From the NCBI GenBank assembly GCA_003220855.1, contig QHTP01000141.1, positions 1-18,272 on the forward strand: DNA of 18,272 nt, given 5' to 3'. The notes below the pieces were generated by a model, which did no database searches, was not told the DNA's origin, and saw nothing but the letters and a program-made list of their open reading frames with translations. This stretch comes from Gemmatimonadota bacterium. GTDB lineage: Bacteria; Gemmatimonadota; Gemmatimonadetes; Gemmatimonadales; GWC2-71-9. The translations under genes were made by a program, and so were the position numbers. This document shows positions 1-7,981 of the stretch, one piece after another. Position 1 is the first letter of the stretch. Every line of letters starts with the position of its first letter.

Positions 1-2
1 CG

Positions 3-353
3 CGCGCGGCGGAGCGCTATGAGAAAGCCCTGACGCGCGCCCAAGCCAACGGCGGCGCGGCCCTCGCCAAGCCGGACGCGCAGGCCGTGAACGGGATCCT
101 GCTCCGCTCGGAACGCGCGCTCACGAGCGCGGCGGGACTGCCGCGCCGGCCGTGGTACCGTCACGAGGTCTATGCTCCGGGCTTCTACACGGGCTATGGC
201 GTAAAGACGCTTCCTGGCGTGCGCGAGGCGATCGAGCAGAAAAGCTGGGCGGAGGGCGACGCGCAGATCGGGGCGGCCGGCAAGGCGCTGCAGGCCATGG
301 CGGACGTGATCGATCGTGCGGCCGAGCAGCTCGAGAAGGTGGGGGGGCCTTGA
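3..353 (+). CDS. M28-family peptidase with transferrin-receptor-like dimerisation domain (C-terminal part)
   Basis: This is the 3' end of a gene that enters the window already in frame. No start codon for the full protein is visible. The 116 visible residues match the transferrin-receptor-like dimerisation domain that ends PSMA/NAALADase-type M28 zinc peptidases. The recognisable core is LPRRPWYRHEVYAPGFYTGY followed by a GVKTLPGVREAIE segment. In the family this domain packs against the peptidase domain to make a dimer, and the enzymes are usually secreted or periplasmic carboxypeptidases. The catalytic and metal-binding residues lie upstream, outside the window, so activity cannot be judged. 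A run of seven G precedes the final codons. The next gene begins 58 bp downstream in the same direction, but the gap carries a possible promoter, so they need not share an operon. Confidence 0.85.
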   Translation, partial: RAAERYEKALTRAQANGGAALAKPDAQAVNGILLRSERALTSAAGLPRRPWYRHEVYAPGFYTGYGVKTLPGVREAIEQKSWAEGDAQIGAAGKALQAMADVIDRAAEQLEKVGGP

Positions 354-367
354 TGAATGCGGCGGCG

Positions 368-383
368 TGTGATTACCATCACT
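368..383. promoter_or_regulatory. CRP-like palindrome (TGTGA-N6-TCACT)
   Basis: The sequence TGTGATTACCATCACT matches the CRP/FNR-family consensus TGTGA-N6-TCACA at nine of ten defined positions. It lies in the 58-bp gap between the M28 peptidase gene and the ABC ATPase gene. It overlaps a weak promoter candidate, TTGATG at 350-355 and TACCAT at 374-379 with an 18-bp spacer. Flanking GGCGG (361-365) and CCGCC (384-388) could extend it into an RNA hairpin, but no T-run follows, so a terminator is less likely. No regulator gene is visible in the window. Confidence 0.35.
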
Positions 384-411
384 CCGCCCATACACACGCT
401 CGCTGCCCCGT

Positions 412-1353
412 ATGCCTTTCCTCTCAGTTGAAGGCGTTTCAAAACGATTCGACGGCGTGACGGCCGTCGACCAGGTCTCGTTCGCCGTGGACCGTGGCCA
501 GGTGGTGGGATTCCTGGGCCCCAACGGGGCCGGGAAATCCACGACGATGCGCATGATCACCCAGTACTACGAGCCGGACACGGGTGACATCAAGCTCGAC
601 GGCGTGCCGCTCGCCGACGCGGCGCGCGAGGCGAAGCGCCGCATCGGCTATCTGGCCGAGAACAATCCGTTATACGGCGACATGCTGGTGTCCGACTACC
701 TGGAGTTCATCGCCGACCTGCGGGAGCTCGCCGGGCCCGGGCGCCGCCAGGCCCTGGACGAGGCCGTCACCGGCACGGGGGTCGAGACGGTGTACTACCG
801 GCCCATCGGCGAGCTGTCCAAGGGCTTCCGCCAACGGGTGGGCCTGGCGCAGGCGATCCTCCACCGCCCCGATCTGCTGATCCTCGACGAGCCCACCGAA
901 GGGCTCGACCCGAACCAGCGGGTCGAGATCCGCCGACTGATCGGCGCGCTCGGCAAAGACCGCACGGTGATCCTGTCCACGCACGTGCTCCCCGAGGTCC
1001 AGCACACCTGCTCGCGCCTACTCATCATCAGCCGCGGAAAGATCGTGGCCGATGGACCCGTGGACCGGCTGATCCGGCAGGCGGAGGGTGCCGTCGAGAT
1101 CGCCGTCGAGGCCGCCGGCACGGGCGTCGCGGAGGCGCTGGGCCAGCTCCCCGGCGTGCGCCAGGTGAGTCCGGCGGGCCCGGCCACCGACGGGCGCGTG
1201 GCGGTCACGCTCACCGCCGATCGCTCCACCGATCTGCGGCCCGAGATTTTCGGACTCGCCAAGGCCCGCGGGTGGACGCTGTACGAGCTGCACCAGGCGG
1301 CCGGGAGCCTCGAGGACCTGTTCCACCAGCTGACCAGCGAGCCGGAGCGGTGA
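412..1353 (+). CDS. ABC transporter ATP-binding protein, GldA-like
   Basis: This is the nucleotide-binding subunit of an ABC-2 type exporter, which hydrolyses ATP in the cytoplasm to drive the membrane partner encoded next. All diagnostic motifs are present: Walker A GPNGAGKST at residues 36-44, the signature LSKGF at 135-139, Walker B LLILDEP with D159 and E160, a D-loop after it, and the switch histidine H191 in STHVLPEV. The signature form LSKGFRQRVGLA and a ~75-residue C-terminal extension (DUF4162-like) are typical of GldA and related exporters. The 313-residue length is normal. ATG 412 is the only start that keeps the domain intact, but no Shine-Dalgarno sequence precedes it. The stop is one base before the permease start, so the genes are surely co-transcribed. 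The substrate cannot be deduced. In Flavobacterium, GldA works in gliding, but homologues also occur in non-gliding bacteria. Confidence 0.92.
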   Translation: MPFLSVEGVSKRFDGVTAVDQVSFAVDRGQVVGFLGPNGAGKSTTMRMITQYYEPDTGDIKLDGVPLADAAREAKRRIGYLAENNPLYGDMLVSDYLEFIADLRELAGPGRRQALDEAVTGTGVETVYYRPIGELSKGFRQRVGLAQAILHRPDLLILDEPTEGLDPNQRVEIRRLIGALGKDRTVILSTHVLPEVQHTCSRLLIISRGKIVADGPVDRLIRQAEGAVEIAVEAAGTGVAEALGQLPGVRQVSPAGPATDGRVAVTLTADRSTDLRPEIFGLAKARGWTLYELHQAAGSLEDLFHQLTSEPER

Positions 1354-1354
1354 C

Positions 1355-3592
1355 GTGAGCCCGATCCGCACCATCGCGCGCCGCGAGCTGAAGGCGCTGT
1401 TCGATCAGCCGATCGCCTACATCCTGCTGGTCGTGTTCACCGGCGTGAACGCGCTGCTGTTCTTCCGCGAGGTGGAGCTGTACAACACCACTTCCTTGCG
1501 GCCGATGCTCGACTTTCTTCCGTGGCTGCTCTTGTTCCTCGTGCCGTCCGTCACCATGCGGGCCCTGGCGGAGGACGCGCGCTCGGGCACGCTCGAGGTC
1601 GTGCTGGCGCAGCCGATCACGGAGCTCGAGCTGCTGCTCGGCAAGTACTGCGGTCAGGTGCTGTTTCTCCTCATCGCGCTCGCGATCACCCTCACCGTCC
1701 CGCTCGGCCTCGCACTCGGGACCGCACCCGAGCTCGGGATCGTGGTAGCGCAGTACGTCGGCGCGGCGTTGCTCGTCGCCGGACTGGCGGCCGTCGGCGT
1801 GTGGGCGTCGAGCGTGACCCAGAACCAGATCACGGCGTTCATCGTCGGGGTCTTCGTGATGTTTCTGCTGATGTTCGTGGGACTGGACCAGCTGCTCGTG
1901 GGATTGCCGCCCCGCCTCGGCGCGATCGCCGGGGCGCTCGGCGTGCTGTCGCACTTCAGCCAGATCGCCCGCGGGGTGATCGACTTGCGCGATGCGGTGT
2001 ACTTCGTGACGCTCGCGGCCCTGTTCCTCGTGCTCGCCTATTGCTCGCTGCTCTCCCGCAAGCTCACCGCGCGCGGCGAGGCGCTCAAGCGGCTGCGGCT
2101 CGGGACCGTCCTCCTGGCCGCGGCGGTGGTCGTCGTGAACCTGTTCGGGCGCAATATCGGCGGCCGGCTCGACTTGACGCCCGGCCGGGCCTTCACCCTC
2201 GCCCCGGCCACCCGGCAGCTGCTCCGCACGCTGCCGGATCTCGTCACCATCAAGCTGTTCGTGTCGAGCGCCCTACCCAAGGAGATCGAATCTACGCGGC
2301 GTGACGTGGACGACCTGCTGCGCGACTACCGGGCGGCGGGGCACGGCAAGGTGAAGCTCGTGTTCGAGGACCCGTCGGCCGACAGTGCCGCCCGCCGCGA
2401 GGCCAGGACCAGCGGCATCCCCCCGGTGCAGTTCAACGTCCTGGGACAGGGAGAGCTGCAGGTAAAGGAAGGGTATCTGGGCGTGGCGGTCCGGTACGCC
2501 GACGCCGTCAAGACCATCCCCTTCGTCCAGCAGACCAACGATCTGGAGTACCGCCTCACGTCGGACATCCGGGCGCTCACGCATCCGGAGCGGTCCACGG
2601 TGGCCTTCGGCGAGATCAGCGACGCCGCGTCGACGCGCGGGCAGCGCAGCTTCGAGGCGCTGCGCGAGCAGCTCGGCGCGAACCACACGGTCGCCACGTT
2701 CGCCCTCACCGATACGGTCATCGCACCAGGCGTGAAGGTGATCGCCGTCGCCGGCACCCCCGACTCGCTCAATCCCGCCCAGCTCGCGCGGCTGCGCGGG
2801 TTCCTCGAGCGCGGCGGCAGCCTGCTCGTGATGGCGAGCGGCATGGCGCTCTCCGACCGCGGGCCGTTCGCCCTGCCGCGGCGGGTGGGCTGGAACGAGC
2901 TGCTCAAACCCTACGGCGTCTCGATCGCATCCGACATGGTGTACGACCTCGCGTCGAACACGCAGGTGGGGATCCCGGCGCAGTTCGGCCAGGTGCTCGT
3001 CGCCTATCCGTTCTGGCTGCGGGCGCTCCCCACCAGGCGGTCGCCCGTGAACGCGGACTTGGGATCGGTGATGCTGCCGTGGGCGAGCCAGATCGACACC
3101 GGCAAAGCGGCCGCGAGCGTCACGCCGCTCCTCGTCACCAGCCGGGCGGCGGGCGTGCAGGAGACCACCGCTTTCATCGATCCCGGCGGCCAGTTGAGCC
3201 GCGACAGTCTGCGCCCGCGTGTCGTGGCGGCGCTCGCGACGCTCCCGCCCGCGACGCCCGCCGCCGCCCCGCGCGGCCGCGTGGCGGTGATCGGCAGCGC
3301 CGACTTCGCCAGCGACCGCTACGCCCGCAATTCACCGACGAACATCGTGCTCGTGCAGAACGCGATCGACTGGCTGGCCCAGGACGACGCCTTGATCGCC
3401 ATCCGCTCCAAAGACCGCGCCCCGCCCCCGCTCGTGTTCCCGAGCAGCGTGGCGCGCGGCGCCGCGAAGTACGGCAATCTCATCGGCGTCCCGCTGCTGC
3501 TGGTGGCGGCCGGGATCGTGCGGCTGTGGCGCCGGCGCCGGACGACGCGGCGGGTGTATCGACCGCTCGCCGCGCAAGGAGCCACGGCGTGA
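1355..3592 (+). CDS. Fused GldF-GldG: ABC-2 permease plus auxiliary domain
   Basis: This is the membrane subunit of the exporter. The first ~240 residues form an ABC-2 permease with about six hydrophobic segments (roughly 20-38, 52-70, 98-120, 130-150, 160-180 and 215-233). A further membrane segment at about 250-265 begins the GldG-like part, and a long soluble, presumably extracytoplasmic, ABC_transp_aux-type domain runs to about residue 700. It includes the typical opening LTPGRAFTLAPATRQLLR. A last transmembrane helix near 715-732 is followed by an Arg-rich cytoplasmic tail. In Flavobacterium GldF and GldG are separate proteins; here they are one 745-residue chain. Start GTG 1355 is one base after the ATPase stop and is preceded by GGAGCGG. 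The stop overlaps the next start. The split into GldF and GldG parts comes from hydrophobicity and motif reading, not from alignment. Confidence 0.88.
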   Translation: MSPIRTIARRELKALFDQPIAYILLVVFTGVNALLFFREVELYNTTSLRPMLDFLPWLLLFLVPSVTMRALAEDARSGTLEVVLAQPITELELLLGKYCGQVLFLLIALAITLTVPLGLALGTAPELGIVVAQYVGAALLVAGLAAVGVWASSVTQNQITAFIVGVFVMFLLMFVGLDQLLVGLPPRLGAIAGALGVLSHFSQIARGVIDLRDAVYFVTLAALFLVLAYCSLLSRKLTARGEALKRLRLGTVLLAAAVVVVNLFGRNIGGRLDLTPGRAFTLAPATRQLLRTLPDLVTIKLFVSSALPKEIESTRRDVDDLLRDYRAAGHGKVKLVFEDPSADSAARREARTSGIPPVQFNVLGQGELQVKEGYLGVAVRYADAVKTIPFVQQTNDLEYRLTSDIRALTHPERSTVAFGEISDAASTRGQRSFEALREQLGANHTVATFALTDTVIAPGVKVIAVAGTPDSLNPAQLARLRGFLERGGSLLVMASGMALSDRGPFALPRRVGWNELLKPYGVSIASDMVYDLASNTQVGIPAQFGQVLVAYPFWLRALPTRRSPVNADLGSVMLPWASQIDTGKAAASVTPLLVTSRAAGVQETTAFIDPGGQLSRDSLRPRVVAALATLPPATPAAAPRGRVAVIGSADFASDRYARNSPTNIVLVQNAIDWLAQDDALIAIRSKDRAPPPLVFPSSVARGAAKYGNLIGVPLLLVAAGIVRLWRRRRTTRRVYRPLAAQGATA

Positions 3593-4515
3593 GCGCCCAG
3601 CAGCTGAAAATGGTCGCCATCGGCCTCGCCGTGCTGCTCCTGCTGTGGGGCGGGAGCGAGCTCTTCTCCCGCGGCTCGGACACCGTGACCGGGTCGCTCG
3701 CCTTCCCCGCGCTCGCGCCGGCGGACGTCGACTCGATCGTGGTGCTGCACGGAAGCGACTCCGTCGTCCTGGTGAAGCAGTCGGCGACGGCATGGACCGT
3801 GAACGGTCACCGCGCCGTGGCGGCGGACGTCACCGACCTGCTCCGAGCGTTCAAAGACACCGTCCGTCCCGAGCTCGTGGCGCAGGACGCCTCGTCGTTC
3901 GCGCGCCTCCAGGTCGACAGCGCCACCGGCCGCTGGCTGCGGGTGTTCCGCGGCGGCACACCCGCGGTGCAGGTGATCGCCGGCGCGCGCGGCAGCGACT
4001 ACCAGAGCACGTACCTGCGCCGCCCGGGCGACGCGCACGTCTATCTCTGGCGCGGCACGCTCGCCGGACTGGCGGAGCGGCGCGCCGACGACTGGCGTGA
4101 CAAGCGCATTGCCGCCCTCGAGCCCGACAGCATCACCGCGCTCGACGTCGAGCGTGGCAAGGACCGCTACACGCTGAAGCGCAGGGCCGTGACGTGGACG
4201 CTGAACGGCGGCGCCACCGATTCGGCGGCGGTCCACCGCTACCTCGAGCGTCTCAAGTCCATCACGGCCGCGGGGTTCGCGACGCCCAAGGAGGTGGACT
4301 CGACCAGGACGCTCCGTCCCAAGCGCCGCCTCAGCGTGCGAGGGCGTCGCGGCGTGCTCCTGTCGCTCGCGTTCGACTCCGCCGCCACGGCCTTTCTGGT
4401 GCGCCACATCGGCGGTCCGGCGGGCGAGGCGGCCACGGTGTACCGCATGAACACCTGGGACGTGGACGGCGTGACGCCAGCCAGCCGCTCGCTCGAGCCC
4501 ACCAAGCCGAAGTAA
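3589..4515 (+). CDS. DUF4340 domain protein, third gene of the exporter operon
   Basis: This 308-residue protein has one N-terminal membrane segment (about residues 8-24, VAIGLAVLLLLWGG) and a long periplasmic part. Two repeated units carry the DUF4340 pattern: a strand reading 'D.. SIVV..G.DSVVLVK....WTVNG' near residue 45, then a second 'ITALDVERGKDRYTLKR...WTLNGG' near 185. Each unit couples a hydrophobic strand to a Trp-Thr-x-Asn-Gly turn. DUF4340 genes commonly follow GldFG-type ABC genes, and the role is unknown; a periplasmic accessory role is an inference. GTG 3589 is chosen because it overlaps the permease stop (GTGA) and has AAGGAG at 3576-3581, seven bases upstream. In-frame sequence further upstream lies inside the permease gene. 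No terminator is evident after it; the prs promoter follows at once. Confidence 0.85.
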   Translation: MSAQQLKMVAIGLAVLLLLWGGSELFSRGSDTVTGSLAFPALAPADVDSIVVLHGSDSVVLVKQSATAWTVNGHRAVAADVTDLLRAFKDTVRPELVAQDASSFARLQVDSATGRWLRVFRGGTPAVQVIAGARGSDYQSTYLRRPGDAHVYLWRGTLAGLAERRADDWRDKRIAALEPDSITALDVERGKDRYTLKRRAVTWTLNGGATDSAAVHRYLERLKSITAAGFATPKEVDSTRTLRPKRRLSVRGRRGVLLSLAFDSAATAFLVRHIGGPAGEAATVYRMNTWDVDGVTPASRSLEPTKPK

Positions 4516-4531
4516 GCGCGACGCCAACCCC

Positions 4532-4560
4532 TTGGCTTGGTGCAGTTTGCCTTCTATTTT
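4532..4560 (+). promoter_or_regulatory. Predicted promoter of prs operon
   Basis: TTGGCT (4532-4537) and TATTTT (4555-4560) are separated by 17 bp in the 56-bp gap before prs. A start site near 4567 would leave a leader of only about five bases, so prs would be almost leaderless. No good Shine-Dalgarno sequence is seen before ATG 4572. The -10 core CTATTTTG resembles those before rpsF and the gene at 14981. Confidence 0.5.
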
Positions 4561-4571
4561 GCAGGGCTCAC

Positions 4572-5549
4572 ATGGCGGACCTCTCGCTCTCGCGGAGCCA
4601 GCTGTTGCTGCTCGCCGGGACGGCCAACCGGCCGCTCGCCGAGGAGATGGCCAAGCACTTGGGGCAGCCGCTGTGTGCGGTGACGATCCGGCGGTTCGCC
4701 GACGGGGAGATTTTCGTCAAGATCGACGAGAACGTGCGCGGCCGGGACGTGTTCATCATCCAGCCGACCAACCCGCCGGCGGAGAACTATCTGGAGCTCT
4801 TGTTTCTGATCGACGCAGCGCGCCGGGCGAGCGCGGCGCGGACGACGGCGGTGCTGCCGTATTTCGGCTACGCGCGCCAGGACCGGAAGGATCAGCCGCG
4901 CGTGGCGATCAGCGCCAAACTGATGGCGAACCTGATCACGCACGCCGGGGCGGATCGGGTGCTGGGAATGGACTTCCATTCCCACCAGCTGCAGGGGTTC
5001 TTCGATATCCCGGTGGACCACCTGTACGCGGCGCCCGTGTTCGTGAGCTACTTCCGGCTGAAGCAGCTGCACGATCCGGTGGTGGTGGCGCCCGACGTCG
5101 GGTCCGCCAAGATGGCCCGGGGGTTCGCGAAACGGCTGAACGCGTCGCTGGCGATCATCGACAAGCGGCGACCGTCGGCGAACGTGGCCGAGGTGGTCAA
5201 CGTCGTGGGCGACGTGGCCGACAAGGATTGCCTCATCCCCGACGACATGATCGACACGGCGGGGACGATCACCGAGGCGGCGGCGGCGCTGAACCGGCTG
5301 GGGGCGCGTAGGATCTACGCCTTCGCCACTCACGCGCTCCTGTCGGGTCCGGCCGTGGAGCGGCTGCGCGCATCGTGCATCGACGAGGTGGTGGTGGCGA
5401 ACACGATCCGGATCCCCGAGGACCGGTGTATCGAGAAGCTGAAGGTACTGTCGATCGCCGGACTGATGGCGAAGGCGATCGGCTACGAGCATTCGAACCA
5501 GTCGGTGAGCTCGCTCTTCGATGACTTGCCGCTTACGACGTACAGCTGA
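4572..5549 (+). CDS. prs: Ribose-phosphate pyrophosphokinase (PRPP synthetase)
   Basis: This cytoplasmic enzyme transfers pyrophosphate from ATP to ribose 5-phosphate, giving PRPP for purine, pyrimidine, histidine, tryptophan and NAD synthesis. The 325-residue length is normal. Seen in order: the N-terminal RRFADGEIFVKIDENVRGRD block, the catalytic flexible-loop region with YFGYARQDRKD, the DFHSHQLQGFFDIPVDHL segment with D134 and H136, PDVGSAKMARGFAKRL, and the PRPP-binding loop DDMIDTAGT at 224-232. DFHSHQ is a variant of the common DLHA-x-Q, but the histidine is kept. ATG 4572 is the natural start, because upstream in-frame sequence is the tail of the DUF4340 gene region read in another frame. 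The gene opens a prs-rplY-pth-ychF run, an order found in many bacteria, and rplY starts 10 bp after its stop. Confidence 0.97.
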   Translation: MADLSLSRSQLLLLAGTANRPLAEEMAKHLGQPLCAVTIRRFADGEIFVKIDENVRGRDVFIIQPTNPPAENYLELLFLIDAARRASAARTTAVLPYFGYARQDRKDQPRVAISAKLMANLITHAGADRVLGMDFHSHQLQGFFDIPVDHLYAAPVFVSYFRLKQLHDPVVVAPDVGSAKMARGFAKRLNASLAIIDKRRPSANVAEVVNVVGDVADKDCLIPDDMIDTAGTITEAAAALNRLGARRIYAFATHALLSGPAVERLRASCIDEVVVANTIRIPEDRCIEKLKVLSIAGLMAKAIGYEHSNQSVSSLFDDLPLTTYS

Positions 5550-5559
5550 GGACCGATAG

Positions 5560-6336
5560 ATGGCCCAGATCGTTTCGCTCTCCGCCAGCCCCCGGCAGGC
5601 GACCGGCAAAGGCGGCGCCCGCCAGGCCCGCTTCCGCGGCAAGGTCCCCGCCGTGATCTACGGGCACGGACGCGACACCCAGCCGCTCGAGCTCGAGGCC
5701 AAAGCGCTCGAGAAAGCGCTCACCGGCATCGAGCCCGCGAGCACCATCATCGAGCTGGCGGTGGACGGCAAGGCGGCGGTGAAGACGCTGATCCGCGAGA
5801 TCCAGCGCCATCCCCTCCGGCCCGACATCATCCACGTGGATTTCTACGAGATCCACGCCGCGGAGAAGGTCAAGCTCAAGGTCCCCGTGCACCTCGTGGG
5901 CAATCCCGACGGCGTGCGCAACGCCGGCGGCGTGCTCGATCAGGTCACCCGCGAGGTGGAAATCGAGGTCCTGCCCGAGAATATCCCCGATCGCGTGGAG
6001 CTCGACGTCACCGCGCTCAAGATCGGCGACTCGCTGCACGTGCGGGAGTTGACCATCCCCAACGCCAAGATCCTCACCGAGGCGGACCTCACGATCGCGA
6101 CGGTCGTGCCGCCGCGCGCCGAGGAAGTGGCGGCGCCCAGCCCCGAGGCCGCGACCGAGGTGGCCGAGCCCGAGCTGATCCGCAAGGTCCGCGAGGGAGA
6201 AGAGGAAGAGGGCGAGGGGGCGGCCGAAGCCGGCGCGCCGGCCAAGCCCGAGGCCAAGGGGGCTGCCGGCGTCGCGCCCGCCAAGGGAGAGAAGACCGAC
6301 AAGGTCGAGAAGCCCAAGGGCGGCAAAGAGAGCTGA
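5560..6336 (+). CDS. rplY: 50S ribosomal protein L25, Ctc form
   Basis: L25 binds 5S rRNA in the large subunit. This is the long Ctc-type protein of 258 residues. It has an N-terminal L25 domain (about 1-95, with FRGKVPAVIYGHG and the DIIHVDFYEI strand) and a C-terminal beta domain (about 98-190, with VKVPVHLVGNPDGVRNAGG). The last ~65 residues are a low-complexity tail, first acidic (EGEEEEGEG) and then Ala/Pro/Lys-rich and basic. The tail is probably disordered, and such tails vary widely in this family. ATG 5560 is preceded by GAGGA at 5548-5552, which overlaps the prs stop codon. The gene lies between prs and pth, its usual neighbours. Confidence 0.96.
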   Translation: MAQIVSLSASPRQATGKGGARQARFRGKVPAVIYGHGRDTQPLELEAKALEKALTGIEPASTIIELAVDGKAAVKTLIREIQRHPLRPDIIHVDFYEIHAAEKVKLKVPVHLVGNPDGVRNAGGVLDQVTREVEIEVLPENIPDRVELDVTALKIGDSLHVRELTIPNAKILTEADLTIATVVPPRAEEVAAPSPEAATEVAEPELIRKVREGEEEEGEGAAEAGAPAKPEAKGAAGVAPAKGEKTDKVEKPKGGKES

Positions 6337-6339
6337 CCG

Positions 6340-6873
6340 TTGCGCGCCGTCGTCGGCCTCGGCAACCCGGGGCCAGAGTACGCGGCGACGCGGCACAATG
6401 CGGGCTTCTGGCTGGCCGATGCGCTCGCCGCGCACTGGGGCTTCCCCCCGTTTCGCCGCGGCGAGCGCGCTCGTTTCACCGAGGGTGAGGCGGATGGGGT
6501 GCCGGTCCGGGTCCTGAAGCCCACGACCTACATGAACTCGAGCGGCGCCGCCCTGGCGTCACTCCGCGCCGATCCCACGTTCAACCCGGCGAGCGACTTG
6601 CTCATCCTCGTGGACGATTTTCAGATCCCCTCCGGCACGTTCCGGCTTCGGGGCGAGGGGTCGTCGGGCGGTCACAACGGCCTCAAGAGCATCGAGGCCG
6701 CGCTGCAGTCGCACAGCTACCCGCGCCTGCGGATCGGGGTGGGCCCACTCCCCGAGGGCGTGAGCGATTGGGCCGAGTACGTGCTCGCGCCGTTCGATCC
6801 TGAGCAGGTCGAGCAGCTGGAGACGCTCAAACCCGAGATGATCGCGGCGGTCGAGCAATGGCTACGCCAGTGA
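6340..6873 (+). CDS. pth: Peptidyl-tRNA hydrolase
   Basis: Pth releases tRNA from peptidyl-tRNAs that drop off ribosomes, by cleaving the ester bond. The catalytic set is complete: N9 in GLGNPGPEYAATRHNAG, H19 in the same block, N66 in YMNSSG, D92 in LVDDFQIP, and N113 in GGHNGLKSI. At 177 residues it is slightly short, with the C-terminal helix ending soon after the core. The start is TTG 6340, three bases after the rplY stop, preceded by AAAGAG at about nine bases. Starting here gives the expected N-terminus, with the first strand directly before GLGNPG. It is followed four bases later by ychF. Confidence 0.96.
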   Translation: MRAVVGLGNPGPEYAATRHNAGFWLADALAAHWGFPPFRRGERARFTEGEADGVPVRVLKPTTYMNSSGAALASLRADPTFNPASDLLILVDDFQIPSGTFRLRGEGSSGGHNGLKSIEAALQSHSYPRLRIGVGPLPEGVSDWAEYVLAPFDPEQVEQLETLKPEMIAAVEQWLRQ

Positions 6874-6877
6874 CACC

Positions 6878-7981
6878 ATGCTGCGTCTCGGCATAGTCGG
6901 TCTCCCGAACGTCGGCAAGTCCACCCTCTTCAACGCGCTCACCTCCTCCAAGGCCGCGGCGGCGGAGAACTATCCGTTCTGCACCGTCGAGCCCAACGTC
7001 GGGGTCGTCGAGGTCCCCGACCCGCGGCTGCAACGGCTCAACGCGCTCGTGAAGCCCAAGAAGAAGGTCCCCGCGGTGGTCGAGTTCGTGGATATCGCCG
7101 GGCTCGTCCAGGGCGCCTCCCAGGGCGAGGGGCTGGGCAATCAGTTCTTGTCGCACATCCGCGAGGTGGACGCCGTGGTCCACGTGATCCGCTGCTTCGA
7201 CGATCCCGACGTGGTGCACGTGATGGGTCCGGTGGATCCGGTGCGCGACCACGACGTGATCACCAGCGAGCTCGCGCTGGCCGATCTCGCAGTCGTGGAG
7301 CGGCGGCTCGACAAGACCCGCAAGACCGCCCGCGCCGGCGACAAGGAGGCGCAGGCGGAGCTGGTGGTGCTGGAGCGCGTGATGGCGGAGCTGAATGCGG
7401 GCCGCGGCGCGCGCGAGGCCGGTGAGAGCGAGGCGGCCGTCCGGTTCCTCCGCCAGCTCGGCCTGCTCACGGCGAAGCCGATCCTGTACGCGGCGAACGT
7501 AAACGAGCAGGATCTGGCCGCGGGCGGAGGCCCGTGGCTCGACAAGCTGCGCGCCGCCGTGCAGGCGCATCACGAGGAAGCGGAGATCGTGCCGTTTTCC
7601 GCCAAGCTCGAGGCCGAGCTGGCCGAGCTGGCGGGGGAGGAGCGGCGCGAATACCTCGCGAGCGCCGGGGTCACGGAGCCCGGGCTCGACCGCCTGATCC
7701 ACGCCGGCTACCGGTTGCTCGGCCTCCAGACCTTCTTCACCGTGGGCGAGAACGAGGTGCGCGCCTGGACCATGCACGCGGGAGGCACCGCGTTCGACGC
7801 CGCCGGCGAGATCCATTCGGACTTCCAACGCGGCTTCATCCGCGCCGAGACCGTTTCATACGACGATTTCGTGCGCGTGGGCTCGTACAAGGCCGCGCGG
7901 GAACAGGGATTGGTGCGGAGCGAGGGCCGCGACTACGTGGTGAGGGACGGGGACATCCTGCTGTTCCGCTTCAACGTCTAG
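6878..7981 (+). CDS. ychF: Redox-responsive ATPase YchF (Obg family)
   Basis: YchF is an Obg-related P-loop NTPase that binds ribosomes and favours ATP. The 367-residue length is typical. The G1 loop is GLPNVGKST at 8-16. Switch II is DIAGLVQGASQGEGLGNQFL beginning at D72. The usual GTP-selecting NKxD is replaced by NVNE at 207-210, which is the family's mark of ATP preference. A C-terminal TGS domain (about 278-365) ends with GDILLFRFNV, again typical. It sits directly after pth, a very common pairing. Its stop codon overlaps the stop of the convergent minus-strand gene within the tetranucleotide CTAG, so no terminator can lie between the two genes. Confidence 0.97.
   Translation: MLRLGIVGLPNVGKSTLFNALTSSKAAAAENYPFCTVEPNVGVVEVPDPRLQRLNALVKPKKKVPAVVEFVDIAGLVQGASQGEGLGNQFLSHIREVDAVVHVIRCFDDPDVVHVMGPVDPVRDHDVITSELALADLAVVERRLDKTRKTARAGDKEAQAELVVLERVMAELNAGRGAREAGESEAAVRFLRQLGLLTAKPILYAANVNEQDLAAGGGPWLDKLRAAVQAHHEEAEIVPFSAKLEAELAELAGEERREYLASAGVTEPGLDRLIHAGYRLLGLQTFFTVGENEVRAWTMHAGGTAFDAAGEIHSDFQRGFIRAETVSYDDFVRVGSYKAAREQGLVRSEGRDYVVRDGDILLFRFNV

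Noticed and set aside
361..388. Rho-independent terminator for the M28 peptidase gene
   Set aside because: GGCGG and CCGCC can pair around the palindrome, but no T-run follows, and the CRP-like reading fits better.
4554..5642. Long minus-strand ORF opposite prs
   Set aside because: It is a shadow frame of a well-conserved enzyme gene; its Arg/His-rich translation matches no family.
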